Under the pieces are notes generated by a model. The model had not been told where the DNA came from. It ran no database searches and was given only the letters and a program-made list of their open reading frames with translations. 64,000 bases of DNA from positions 36,478,426-36,542,425 of the forward strand of contig CM051036.1 of the NCBI GenBank assembly GCA_027627225.1, read 5' to 3'. Shown one piece after another: positions 11,239 to 24,200 of the stretch. Numbering within the stretch: the first letter of the stretch is position 1; each line of letters opens with the position of its first letter. Position numbers and translations under genes: made by a program. Origin of the DNA: Congeria kusceri. Taxonomy: Eukaryota > Mollusca > Bivalvia > Myida > Dreissenidae.

Positions 11239-14200
11239 TCACTTAAGTCTCAGCTTCTTGACAAACTTATTGGCGCCCCATGTTTTTGCATCTTTTCCCA
11301 AATGGCGACAAGAGGCACAAATTGGTCTAACAATTGAATACTTTGTATACAAATCCGCAACATACACATCATTGTCATCTAACGAATTGTCTGGAGTTCC
11401 ACAGTGAATGCAGACTGGTGGGAGTTAAGTGTCGACACTTTGCTGAGTAATAAGCTATTTCAACCTCCGAGCTGCAGGTCACACATCTCATACATACAGG
11501 CCAGGTGCATCAGGGCTTTCCCAAACACCTGCAATTTATTTTTTGCCGACATAAAAACCTTGATCGATTTTTATACTATGGCTTTTCCAAATTTGAAATT
11601 AAATCTCTATGGTCGAACATTGTTCCAAATGTCCAAATATTTTCAGACATCATTGATTCCAGTTTATAAACCTTGGCTGAATTAAATACAATACAATACA
11701 ATATCATTTAATCATTATATTAACCGTAGAAAATCTCTGAACATGTAAGATGAACTACAATGTCAACAACTAAATGCCTTTCAATTCAACAAGAGGTAGA
11801 ACTCAATTATTTTGTCAAATGAATGAAGTACACATATGTACTTTGATTATGCCAAATAAATTGCAATCATTGTGCATAAGGTACTCCTAACCATCAAATT
11901 CAATGGCAAAAGTGTCCAACATATATGTGTCATTTGCACAACTTCTCAAATTAGGGAGGAAACTGAGGCAGTCAAAGACATCCCGATCTCGGACATGGTT
12001 GATTGAGCAGTACTGACATTCATCAGATGAGCACTTTTTCAGCTGGAAGCAGTAGTGGCTAGATTCGGCATGCTTCTCGAAGAAATCCTTCAGAACATTT
12101 GAAACTGCTGTTAATGGGCAGTGTTCCATGTTAAAGACAATGATATCTTGTCAAAATATGCCTGTATACATGATTTTATTTTCACCCATGACTTCAAGAC
12201 TTGACATGTCATAATAAAAATATATTGTCAATAAAGCATTTTTTTAACAATAACCAATAATAATGTTTAATGATTTAAGATAGGCACAATAAATATAAAG
12301 TAACCCAGAGAAAAAATGTTCAATGCATATTCTACTATTGAATGTTAGCTTTACTTTTTTTTGGTACTTTAATCAGATTATACCACTTAATAAACATTAG
12401 CATATACGACATAAAGCAAAAACAAATATATAGGAATAGAATCATATTAAAATCAGAAGACATTTAATGCAATAAGTGTTTACAATTAAGTAGATTGCAA
12501 GGTATGCATACAGTTATTAATAAAAATCCTTTGAATAAGGAAAACAATAATTATAATACCAGCACATTATGCACGCATTCTTCTTTAAATATAATTTGTG
12601 TGCTTACCTGCAGATGCTTGCTTTTCTTTAATTTGGCGCTTTTTGTATAATGTTAAGCTACTGGACTGTCTGCTCCAAAGCCAACACAAGTGATATCTAA
12701 GAAGGTTGTGATCTCTTCATCCGATACCCCCTTTGTAGTCATTACATGTTTGCCTTTCACACTCATTTGTGAGAAACGTCCATTTACAAGGTCAACCACA
12801 TGTTCCATACTTTTCTTGAAAGCCTCTTTCAGACCATCTTTTAGTTTGGCTTGGTTTCTGACTGCGGTAAGACTAGACAAGTTTTTAAACATCTTTTCAT
12901 ACTTCTCTTCCATTTCATTTCTGTCTAGTGCAACTTGCTGCAAGGCCAAATTCAAAATGGACATGCACCTTTCAGCTGGATTGGTCCAACTATGTGATGG
13001 TGCAGTGCGGAGAGCAATTAGCATGTCCAAATCTAAATGCATGAAGAGAAGAGTGAGTGACAACTTTACAGTTTCGTAAGTGACTCTGTGGTCCGGTCCT
13101 CCATTAGTATAAAGGCATAGAATTAGGGTTCTTAAATTTATGCCATCTGCTGTAAATATTTTGCAGCATAGTGTGCATCAGGCGGTGAAACTCTTGCCTG
13201 GCGCGTCTGCACACGGGATTTCACATTGAACTGACCAGTGTACCTAAGGGCAGTTTTATGAAATGGATTACTGGGACAAAACTGCAGTCTGATTGTTTCA
13301 TTACTAGGAATGGGTGTACCATCTGGCACTTTTTTAGCAATTTCATTCTTCAAGGTCTCTATTGAGATTGCCAGTGGCAAGTACATTTCATCACTTTTTC
13401 GCCATTCACTGACCTGTAAAACCTGTTCGTCGAAGTAGTTTCCCATTTCGTCAAAAAAGGCATCATAATATGAATCAGAGCCATTAGTTGCTCGTAAGTC
13501 TATTAACAACTGAGAGTCATCTGCTCCAATGATCTTTGATACCCTTTCATTAATTTCTTCATACCCCGTTAGACTAAAATGTGTCTAATGACTGACTTTG
13601 GACATTTCACATAACTTATAAATTTGTCAATCAATTCTTTTCTTATGGCCCTGCTTGAGAATTTTGGAAGATCTTCGGATATTTTAGAGATAACTTTCAT
13701 GTTGCGGTCTATTTTGTCTGCTGTTTGGCCTACTGGAACACTCCAAATGAAATTTAATGTTCCTATGCTTCCACCATATGCAACCCTATACAACATGATC
13801 GGTTTCGACAGACATAGGTTTTTTATTGACTTGCGACGTTCAATTCGATTATCAGGACAAAAACTGTCAAGATGCACGTAGATATAGTCTGGAGTATTCA
13901 CTATAGTCTTGATCTATATTCTTCTTTGACATTGGAATCAACAACAGGATCGATGCATACTCAGGTTAAATCACCAGAATTTGCCTTTTCTCTTCATTGG
14001 TATGTGCTTAGGTGCTTTTGGTTATCACTTTCAAGCCTGTCCTTAAATTTTGTTAGTGATTGTGCCAAACTACCCGTGTGCCAACTTTTTGTTTCTACTG
14101 TCACTCATGGATGGCAAACTAAGGGCAGAGAATAGATTTGCAACCAGTTCTCCCATTCTGTCAGCATAAATAACTGGAGGCCTATGTCGGAGTGCTTTGA

Positions 14201-14816
14201 AGTTGTTGTAGTTCTGAAATTTGTTTAATTCACATGGGATCTGGCAACCAGATTCTTTAAGTCTCGGGTGACAGTGATCTGCACACCACAATGCATTACT
14301 GAGTGATTTTAGAACCTGTTTACCGCTATCTTCAATAATGTCAGCCGACCAACCACAGCCAGTTTCTTCAGCCCAGTCAATCAAATCAGAGTAGAGTTTT
14401 TAGGACCAGTTTTTTTACTTTGTCATTTTTGTGCACTTCATGCTTTTTTGGCATTATAGACCTCTTTGACTTTGTCATTAACACTTCAAATGCATTAGTC
14501 GATTCGCAGTAAGTACTAGTAGATGGAAGGCGATTGGAGTTTATTGTAAACTCAACCAATTCTTGTTTATATCGACGTCGGCACTCAGTTCCATGTTAAT
14601 GTTAGACATTTGTATTTGCTCCATACCCACTATCAGATTTCCTACTTTTACCCATTGAACGCAGTCGGGCGACATTTCATAGCTCGAAGCAGTGGCCGCT
14701 GAGCAAAATAAATCAGCAAAATCATTTGTAACAGGCTGATTCAGAGCAATTGGAGGAAAAATTAGTTTTCCGTTGAAATCTTTTGCAGACACGACCAAAC
14801 AGCTGGACGCTGCCAT
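11239..14816 (-). pseudogene. Decayed transposon-encoded protein, split over several segments
   Basis: Open segments on the minus strand, in order: 14816-14541 (starts MAASSCLVVSAKDF), 14384-14070, 13901-13569, 13509-13138 (QARVSPPDAHYAAKYLQQM), about 13140-12653 (YTNGGPDHR, then RTAPSHSWTNPAERCMSILN), 12129-11887 (HYCFQLKKCSSDECQYC) and 11425-11239 (CIHCG…CASC zinc ribbon). I recognise these motifs from recurrent uncharacterised proteins in invertebrate genomes, probably transposon proteins. Some breaks may be introns. Directly after LQQM comes a stop, then the YTNGGPDHR segment, without the stretch I would expect between, so the core appears deleted. No function is assigned. Confidence 0.6.
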
Positions 14817-15049
14817 TTTTTAACCGTAAACGGTTTAATGTAAAATGAGAACTGTCAATGTCGTAAAATATTTAGGCTAGACTAAACTAAATCGATTTAG
14901 AAAAGCTAAAAAAGCTCGTTGATGAAAACTTCTTTTTTTTAAATCGGTTGCGCTGCAAAATTGTAGGTGCGAGCGCCACAAAAAGAGCAAAATACGATTT
15001 TTATGTGCGGCAAATCCGACTAACATCTGATCATTTTGTTGTGGCCTTA

Positions 15050-15660
15050 GTGATAAATGCGCGCCGGGAACAATGCTAGGGTTGATTTGTGCCCAACGCA
15101 TTTCATTCATAACCACTGAGTTCGTACCATTTTGTACTGTGAGCAGAATAAAATATTTTTACCCCCTTGGAACCTGAAAAAAAGTTTAGGCCGTGGCAAT
15201 ATCAGTGGTGGGTCGGGAAGGGGAAACAAAAGAAATTTTATTTTTGGCCTTATTTGATCACTGATTTATAACTCTAAGGTTGTTGTTGTAAAATTACCAT
15301 GTGGTCCATACAACCAATCCATTTTGCTTCCGGAGTTCCGTAGTTTACAAAACACAAGTAGCACAGAAAACTTTCCAAAACATGTGAACGTATTTAGGGG
15401 CGCGGTTATAGTGTCTGCCTCTCGCGCAGAGTACCCTGGTTCAATCCCCCGAAGGAACTCGGGACTTTTTTGCTTAAAAATTTGTTTGTACGACTTTTTC
15501 ATATATATTACATGTAATAATTTTAAAAGGACTCTATCGATAAACAAACAAGTTAAAATATATAATCTTTCATTTAATAGTATTGGACATGCAGAATTAA
15601 CACTACATCTTCAATATCACACGCCGAACAGTTGTAGTCTATTTTTAGAAGGACTTTCTT
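15050..15660. other. Flank with a tRNA-like stretch near 15396-15450
   Basis: GGTTATAGTGTCTGCCTC and CTGGTTCAATCCC resemble A- and B-box spacing of a tRNA-derived sequence. There is no cloverleaf I can defend. Nothing else is seen. Confidence 0.3.
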
Positions 15661-15985
15661 AAACCCGGCTAGCTCAGTTCGTAGAATGCTGGACTGTCAA
15701 TACGGGGATCGTGAGTTCAAACCCCAGCCCGGCCACATAACTTGTGTGGGGATTGGTCATGAAATTATTTCTGTGACCATTCTCCCCCTACCTCTGATTC
15801 AAGTAGGGCAGTTGTCAGTTACTGGCATAAGTATGTGCACTTGGTACTGGTAAACCGCTTAGATCGGCTAAGCTTGCCCAGGAAAAGTGTGAGTAGGTTA
15901 ACTGACCGCCGTGAAATGACTGAAATACTGTTAAAAACGGCAAAAAATCCAAACAAACAAGCAAACAAAACCAAACAAGTTGTAA
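15661..15985 (+). mobile_element. tRNA-derived SINE, full-length copy
   Basis: The head carries an A box (GGCTAGCTCAGTTCGTAGA) and a B box (GAGTTCAAACC). The body has GGGGATTGGTCATGAAATTA, CTCTGATTCAAGTAGGGCAG and GTGTGAGTAGGTTAACTGAC, and it ends in a CAAACAAACAAGCAAAC tail. Related copies lie at 23908, 32165 and 43681. Confidence 0.8.
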
Positions 15986-16863
15986 AGTCCACTATTATTT
16001 GTATTGTCATTATACTATAAAGTGGTGCTTAATTGATTGCATTTGAAGTTTTTTTGTACTTTTACATTATAAACAAGATTTTTTACCTCAGTTATATTTC
16101 TCTCATCATCTGTGACGTAGCAGCTTTAATCACAACATTGACAAGAAGCTGCAGTACAAGTGTGTCTCTGTTACAAATTTGAAATAGCCGTTTTAAACAT
16201 AGTTGATTTACAATCTTTGTATAGTGCGATTCTATTGACCTGGCACTCATTAATCTCCAGTAGCGCTCGGCTGTTTTATTTCTATCGGTTTAACGTGTAT
16301 CTAGCGTGTAAAGCACGCATTTCAGAGTCACATAACAAAAAAAACCATCAACAAGTGTCAGGAAGAATAGCGCGGCGGATATTGTTTTAGTATAGAGAAT
16401 CACAATGACTGTGGTTCAATCCAGCCTAATCTTTCTTTTTTTCTTATTTTCTTTTACTTCATCATCACTTATTCTCATTACATTTTGTCTTTATGTTCTT
16501 TCCATCCTTTTTTTATTTTTCTTAGTTATTGTTTTATCTACATAAAAATACATACACAAAGACTGTGTTTCGTTCGCAGTATCGATGCAGCTCTCGTCTG
16601 TGACAGAATCGAGGTTGATGATGAAATTCCATGTCATGACGTCAGCAAAATGATCAATTGAATACATTAAAATAAATAAAAAAATGAATAAATTAAAAGT
16701 GCCTGTTCTGGGATGCGAACCCAAAACATCATGCTTACAAACTTTGTGTACTTACCACTGCACTACAATATCAACTGTTATGTGTTAAGGATTAATAAAT
16801 ACATATTCATGTCTGAGTCTCCTGTCTTGGTTAGTAGCTTAAAATAGATTGACGAAAATACAC
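15986..16863. other. AT-rich flank with a minus-strand tRNA-like segment at 16698-16775
   Basis: In reverse, TAGTGCAGTGGTAAG and TTGGGTTCGCATCCCAG form plausible A and B boxes, but the arms do not pair well. It is probably a SINE head or a tRNA relic. Confidence 0.35.
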
Positions 16864-16929
16864 GGAATATTCATGAGTGCTGGTCAATAAAATCGGAATA
16901 TTCATGAGTGCTGGTCAATAAAATCGCAC
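16864..16929 (+). repeat. 33-bp duplication
   Basis: Two almost identical copies of CGGAATATTCATGAGTGCTG plus GTCAATAAAATCG in tandem. Confidence 0.85.
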
Positions 16930-17991
16930 AATAAACTGGTTATCACTCAATTTGGAATCTGATGAGGTCAGGCAATGAATATGCTTCTTGTTTTGGGAAT
17001 TCATTTATTTCCCAATATTCTAAAAATATCTTCTTATCATGAGGTTTTACTTATGACTGTTTGAGGTATCAGGTTATGTATGTAATTCAGTGACATAGAT
17101 TTTTCATTGTGGACTTAAACCTATTCATCAGTTATTTGACACACTGTACAGTGAGTTATAAGAAAGGAAGTGTTTTATAAGTGTATCTGGACAAACCATC
17201 GTCTTTGTTAAGGCAAACAGGAAGAACAACAGTATTTAATTATACAAACTTTAGTTCAGAATGGTGATATTTATAAAGACTGTGGATGTTTGAAATAATT
17301 CTTATTAAAAGGATAAAACACTCTAATATGTGACGTAAGAATAAGACATCAAACATATAATAGACATGGAATGTTTCTTTTTGTCACTTGAAACTCTGCA
17401 TTTGATGGCCAATTAGTATTTTTGTTATATTCTGTCGATAATTATGGTGTAACTTGCAATTTTCCATAAATATTTTGTTAAAACTGATTGTGTCTTCGAT
17501 CATTTCCACTGTAATTTAAAAACTGTGTTCACGCATGCATGGACATAGTTCTGTTTTATTGTACGAATTTTGTAAATGCATACAAGTATACAGTTTTGTG
17601 GGAAAATCAATTTAACTGATGCAACTATATGTGCAAGTGTCTTTTGCACTAATTATTCTGCAAAAATTTTAAATTACAAATGATTTACTGTATTATAAAC
17701 ATTGGTATAATAAAACAGTTTATTCTATGTTTGATGTCTTATTCTAACTTCAGAAAATAGTGTGTTATAAGTAGTTCTTATTTGTTATAGTTATAAAGGC
17801 TGTGGATGTTTACTATAATTCTGGGTGTTGAAAGGATAAGTAGTTCTTAATTGAGAATCTTATTCAGCTGATGTGTTTCAATAGCATGTAGCTCTGAAGA
17901 AAATATAATATATAAACACATTATGATTTACGGGTAATAAGTCTGCTGGAGGTGTTAAGGATAGACTTATCTGGATATTCTACCATTATAA
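16930..17991. other. Upstream region of the ligase gene
   Basis: It contains a dispersed repeat: ATAAAG(A/G)CTGTGGATGTTT at 17274 and 17790, and an inverted pair around AATAAGACATCAAACAT (17340) and ATGTTTGATGTCTTATT (17727). No TATA box or initiator can be named with confidence. Confidence 0.4.
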
Positions 17992-18276
17992 ATGTTCAAA
18001 ATGTTTTCGCCAAAAAAGGGAGCCAAAAAACGTCGGAGGAGTTCTTATTACACAGACAATGTTATTGCAGACTGCTCTATCGCCCGTAGTCGGTGCCAGT
18101 TGTATTTTCTTAAACCGAATTTTGATCTCGATAAGTATGGAGCTGTCAAGGAAGTGTTTTCCTCGGGCGATTTGGAATTATTATCCATGAAACTGTGCAC
18201 GGTTCATCTGTGTCTCATTCAGAACGCTGTCGCTGAATCGAATTTCACGTTGGAGGGTACTGCACAGTTAAATGAG
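17992..18276 (+). CDS. RBCK1: Exon 1: start codon and first half of the PH-like domain
   Basis: The exon encodes residues 1-95. An in-frame TAA directly precedes the ATG, so translation cannot begin further upstream in this exon; a second ATG lies at codon 4. The first 17 residues are basic (KKGAKKRRR). Beta-strand-like segments follow, as in the first part of the SHARPIN PH fold. The donor GAG|GTGTTT at 18277 is weak, but it is the only nearby GT that keeps phase 0 with exon 2. A better-looking donor at 18293 (CAA|GTAATT) would put exon 2 out of frame. A G12 run follows in the intron near 18330. Confidence is lower than for the RBR exons. Confidence 0.65.
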
Positions 18277-21200
18277 GTGTTTATTTTTGCAAGTAATTTA
18301 AATTTGTATTTTTTTGGAGGGCGTGTGAGGGGGGGGGGGGGGCATTCAGTAGCTGTTGGGGAAATTATTGAAACAATTTTAGTAAATGGGAACACAGATT
18401 CTAGGTGTAAAGTCAACTTTGGCAGGTAAATGCATGATTTCAAAGAAAATTTGATGGTAAATGAGGCCTATATTCGGACTCTACAATATATAAGTAAAAA
18501 AAGCCGTGCCATTTAATTAAAAAAAAAAAAACAGGGCTCCCTTTGTTGTTCATCAAATTAGCCCATGGCTAGACATTTGAACATTTGAGCAAAGAAACTT
18601 TTGCCTGACTATAACTTTTTCTTCCTTTGACCCAATAGTCTTCAGTATGTAATACGTTGTAGACAATGTTGGCTACAGGAAATTTAATCCAGGGTGAACC
18701 CTGAAATCGTCTGATGCCTCATAGTGAAAATGCTTTCTTAAGATAAGAATGTTGTAGGTAAAGGACAATATTAACTACGGAAATTTATCTGTAATGATCC
18801 AAAAGGAAATTTATCTGTAATGATCCAAAAGGAAATTTATCCGTAATGATCCAAAAGGAAATTTATCTGTAATGATCCAAAAGGAAATTTATCCGTAATG
18901 ATCCAAAAGAAAAAGCGTTATTTGCAGTTTTACAGTGATATTTAAAAATATCTCTAATATGATTTTTAGCCATATTAATATATAAATTGCACAATAAACT
19001 ATTGAAGATGTAAAAAAGAGATGATGTATTCCTAGTAATCTCACCAAAGAGAACAGGCACATTAAAAATATTAAATGTGTAATTATTAGGTCATTTACTG
19101 GTAACTTTAGAAAGGCATTATAAGTTAATGTATTTTAGGCATTTGAATTTAATTACCACATATTCTGGTAGATTCCATTATATTTCAATCGTAGCAGTGT
19201 TATTGAGATCCTGTATGTAAAAATATTTTAATATTTTTATATGAATTTAATGTATAAAAGCATTTGATTTTAATTACCACATATTCTGGAAGATTCCATT
19301 ATATTTCAATCGTAGCAGTGTTATTGCGATCCTTTATGTAAAAATATTTTAATATTTTTATATGAATTTAATGTATAAAAGATACATATTCATCCGGTAA
19401 TTGCTGATAGCTGTTCAGGTCCCTTATAATCAGGTGAGCGAAATTGGGCCATGGTGGCACTCCTGGGGAAACCAGGGCTGGTATTTATTCCGACTCTTAG
19501 TAGAAAATTAAGAAAAAGCTTAAATTCTGGGATTGTATAATTGGAAATGCTAACAAAGAAATGCATTGTTTGACGAGTTTGACCGAGAAATTGCAGAAAA
19601 ATTCCAGTGCAGTGTATAAATATTAAGTATTGGTTATGCAAATGTTACAGAGCATAGTATTTCAAACCCAAATTTTAATTTTGACTTATTTTCAACTTAA
19701 GTTAAGAATTTTCAAAAATATGGACCCTATTACTAGGCGTTACATTCTCAGTGCTGTATTTTAGTGTGCAAGTTCGCCAAACAATTAAATTGTAAATTCT
19801 TCAAGAAAGTCTTATCCAGATTTAAATTGTATACTACATAGTGATTTATCGTTTTACTTGTTTATTCACCAATGTTATATAACTCTCATTGAATCTGATC
19901 AATGATTTATTAAAGTTTTCAAACTTCCTTCCAATAAGTATGAAGTTTAAATTCACACCTGAGGTATTTTTTATTTAACCAAAATGTTTGCTTCTGTCTT
20001 TTATTGCTGATTTATTTTACTCTTGAAATCGATATCATGTTAGCTTTGTGTTATTTCCTAAGTTTGTGGTGTGTGGGTATAAATTTCAAAAGCAAATTAT
20101 AAGGTTCTTCCCCAAATAGATTGAATTGAAGTTCACCAGGTAATATGAGTGTTGTAGATACTGTTTTGCCTAAATCCTGAAGATCAAGGTACATTTTAAA
20201 TTTTTGTCCAAGAGATTTGAAGAATCTTCGTGTATTGTCCAAGAGATTTGAAGAATCTTCGTGTATTTTTCAAGAGATTTGAAGAGTCTTTGTGTATTGT
20301 CCAAGAGATTTGAAGAATCTTTGTTTGCTGAAGTAAAATTGTGGCGTGTCGTGGGAAAACCAGGCTTAATGCATGTGCGTAAAGTGTCGTCCCGGATTAG
20401 CCTGTGCACTCTGCACAGGCTAATCCGGGACGGCACTTTCGCATTTATAGTATTTTCTGTTTCAAGGAAGTCTCTTCTAAACAAAAATCCACTGTAGGCG
20501 GAAAGTGCCGTCCCGGATTAGCCTGTGCTGACTGCACAGGCTAATCCAGGACGACATTTTACGCCCATGCATTAAGCCCGGTTTTCCCACGATGTGCCTC
20601 AATTTAGGTGGCAGCAGTGTCAAACATACCAAAACTAATCTCTTACATTTGCTTTTTGCAATACAGGCTATAATCAAATCAGTACACACATGCTTCTTAT
20701 AACGTTTTTTTTAATGCCCCCGAAGGGAACTTCGGGGGCATACAGTAATCGCATCGTCCGTCCGTCCGTCCTGCTTCTTGTGCAGAGCATAACTCCATTA
20801 GTATTGAAGGGATTCAAATGAAACTTCATATAATGATAGTGGAAGATGAGAGGAAGTGCAGAGTGTAAGGACCACAACTCTTTGTTTAGTGTTGACAGAG
20901 TTATTGCCCTTTGTTTAATTTTCTTGTGCGGAGCATAACTCCATTAGTATTGAAGAAATTCAAATGAAACTTCATGAAATGATAGAGGACAATGAGAGGA
21001 AGTGCAGAGCACAAGAATCACAACTTTGTCTTCAGTATTTACGGAGTTATTGCCCTTTGTTTTATTTCCTTATGTGAAGCATTAATTTTCTTGTGCGGAG
21101 TATAACTCTGTTAGTATTGAAGGGATTCAAATGAAACTTCATATAATGATAGAGGACAATGAGAGCAAGTGCAGAGCTAAGGACCATAACTCTTTCTTTA

Positions 21201-24200
21201 ATATTTACAGAGTTATTGCCCTTTTTTTTTTTTTTGCAGAGCTTAACTCCATTAGTATTGAAGGGATTCAAATGAAACTTCATACAATGATAGAGGACAA
21301 TGAGAGTGCAGAGCACAAGGACCACAACTCTTTCTTCAATATTTACGGAGTTATTGCCCTTTGTTTTATTTTCTTGTGCAAGGCACAACTCTATTAGTAA
21401 TGAAGGGATTCAAATAAAACTTCATATAATGATAGAACACGAGCACAAGCACAAGGACCACAACTCTTTCTTCGATATGTATGGAGTTATTGCCCTTTGT
21501 TTTATTTTCTTGTGTAAAAGGCACAACTCTATTAGTAATGAAGGGATTCAAATAAAACTTCATATAATGATAGAGGACAGTGAGAGGAAGTACAGAGCAC
21601 AAGGACTACAACTCTTTCTTCAATATTTATGGAGTTATTGCCCTTTGTTTTATTTTCTTGTGTGAAGCATTAATTTTCTTGTGCGGAGCATACTACCATT
21701 AGTATTGGAGGGATTCAAATGAAACTTCATAGACTGGTAATGGACAATGAGAGGATCTGCAGAGTACAAGGACAATAACTATTTCTGCAGTATTACCAAG
21801 CTATTGCTCTTTTTTTAATTTTCTTGTGCGGAGCATTACTCCATTAGTATTGAAGGAATTCAAATGAAACTACATATAATGATAGAGGACAATGAGAGGA
21901 AGTGCAGAGTACAAGGACCATAACTCTTTCTTCAATATTTATGGAGTTATTGCCCTTTGTTTATTTGTTTGTGCAGAGCATAACTCCTTTAGTATTGAAG
22001 GGATTTTAAATAAAAACACATATATTGATAGAGGATGTTGAGAGGAAGTGCACAGTGCAAGGACCATAACTCCTGTTGTAGGAAGCGTCATTTTTGCCAA
22101 CATGTAACTGACATTGTGTTGCCTTCTTCTGACAAGCATATGCTTCGGGGCATACGTCACATCCTGTGACAAGCCTTGTTCTGTCTGATTAAGATATTAT
22201 ACTGAATGTGGAACTGTACTGGCAAACAGTTTTTAATATATGCCAGTTTGAATAATTCAAGGTAAATGTACAAAGCCGAGAAATCTGATTACAGTACATT
22301 TAAAGAGTGAAAAGATTGCATTTAGCAGAAAGAAAAATATATACACCGAAAATTTAAAAACATCTGCGGATGGCCAAAAACAGTTTTGGGTCAGGGGTAA
22401 TTTCGATGGGTAGGTCGTGCATCTGCAAACAATAATTTTTTAAGGATGGTCTAATCGATTTTCAAGAGAGAAGAATGGTTATCATAACCCTGAAATGTTG
22501 TGTTAACTGAAAATAACTCAAGAAGTATAGTTGGGAATTGTCACAGATGTCTCACTTTAGCACTACCCCCATTCATAAAATATTTTACCATTAGTGCAAA
22601 CTAATATTCATATTAAAGGAATTAACTTAAGATAATACAAATAATGTGCCAAAATGTTGGCTGTATTGGATACAAATGCAGTACTACATAAGAATATGTA
22701 GCTTGTGACATAAATACTAAATAAAATACTGGTACTGTAATTGTCACCATGGTCTTGGCTTATCTTGCATTTGTTGTGATAATTTTAATCAAAATTTCGA
22801 CTGTAACACAATTGAAAGTACAACGGGACATGCATTGATCAAAATGGTTTTCATTTCCTTATTTCAGTTGTGCATGTGGGTAAAGCTAAACAGTTTACAA
22901 GCGGGACTTATAACATACACTATCAAAGACCACTGTTTACACGAGTGCCGACAAAAGGCTTCGAGATTTCTGCTTCATTACGACGACAATGACGACGGCT
23001 TCCCAGAGTTTCAGCAGAAACTTCTGAGCACCTTGGAACAGTCCAAGGACCTGAAGACAACCCATTGTAAGTTCGGGAATTATGCTCTTACATATTCTTG
23101 AAACATGTTAGTTAAAACTTGAGGAAATTTCTAAAGTCCTTAAAATTATGTGTCTATTTTATGTAATAGTTTTATAAACATGTAATGATGAAGTACCAAT
23201 CTCATTAAAACCATCTCCAGTCTGACACTACTATATTATCCTCTGACTGGATCTGATGACCTCGCATAAGGGGTCATGTTCAGACGACCTTTTCATGAGC
23301 CAATCAAATCGTTGCCTTCAAAATGTTGTGGTATAACTGTATATATAAACCACAAAAATTATGCACGAAATTAACATGAACTTTGGATGTTTGCTTGCAT
23401 TAGGTACCACTATATTAATTGTTATCCACATGAAAATTAACTGTAAATGATTTATTCCCGAGGATCAGCTGGTAATGCATCACCTTTTCAAAAAACCATG
23501 GACAAACTTTGCTGTGCAAAAAGCAATTTCATTGGGCGAAGCAGGGCTGATTTATTGTTTGGTAGGTCATTTGAAAGTGAGCTGTTGTCTTGAGATTGGA
23601 TAAAGTACATGACAGGGGACTATTAATCATCACCTTACCACTTGCCATAAACACTCATTTTGTTCTTGCTAGAAATAAAATTTAACTTGGTTCCCTTTAC
23701 TATGTGATTTTTATTTGGAATACTACTTTAGTGTGATTTAGACATGAAGTGTGGATCATTTAATTATTAAATTAAAAAAAAAAAAAAAATACATTTTTAT
23801 TCCAACACTTTCGGGGGGGGGGGCATATAGATTTGCCCTTGTTTGTCCGTCCATCCGTCCGGCGGATTTATGTGTCGCTCGTAACTCAAAAAGTATAACT
23901 GCTGAAGTTTGTTTGTTTGTTTGTTTGTTTTGGATTTTTTGCCGTATTCAACAGTATTTCAGTCATATAACGGCGGTCAGTTAACCTACTCACACTTTTC
24001 CGGGGTAAGCTGGTTTACCAGTACTAAGTGCACATACTTATGCCAGTAACTGACAACTGCCCTAATTGAATCAGAGGTAGGGGGAGAATGGCCGTGGAAA
24101 TAATTTCATGACCAATGCCCACACAAATTATGTGCTAAATGATGAAACTTATGAACATATTCATCAGCATGTGAACTTGTGCACCTGGGTATTTTGGTGC

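Larger units (their letters stand above)
8713..15046 (-). mobile_element. 6.3-kb DNA transposon with GGCC ends and TTA flanks
   Basis: The ends read inward GGCCACAACAAAATGATCAG (left, then TTGTTCTACGG) and, in reverse, the same 20 bases (right, then ATGTTAGTCGG). TTA stands just outside both ends. A 3-bp TTA target with G-rich ends fits PIF/Harbinger-like elements, but I cannot place the protein in that family. The minus strand carries a broken transposon protein (11239-14816). Nested inside are 9192-9973, 10381-10676 and 10680-10992. The 1.6-kb copy at 27703-29303 shares both ends and internal parts in the same order, which supports treating this as one element. The right flank does not continue the repeat seen on the left, so rearrangement is possible. 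Confidence 0.65.

Noticed and set aside
18293..18298. Stronger-looking donor CAA|GTAATT for exon 1
   Set aside because: It leaves phase 1, which would put exon 2 in a frame without the SHARPIN-like sequence. The weaker 18277 donor keeps the frame.
21062..21665. Overlapping ORFs on both strands at 21062-21665
   Set aside because: Repeated peptides ([11 protein letters not shown] and similar) come from the tandem units of a non-coding element.
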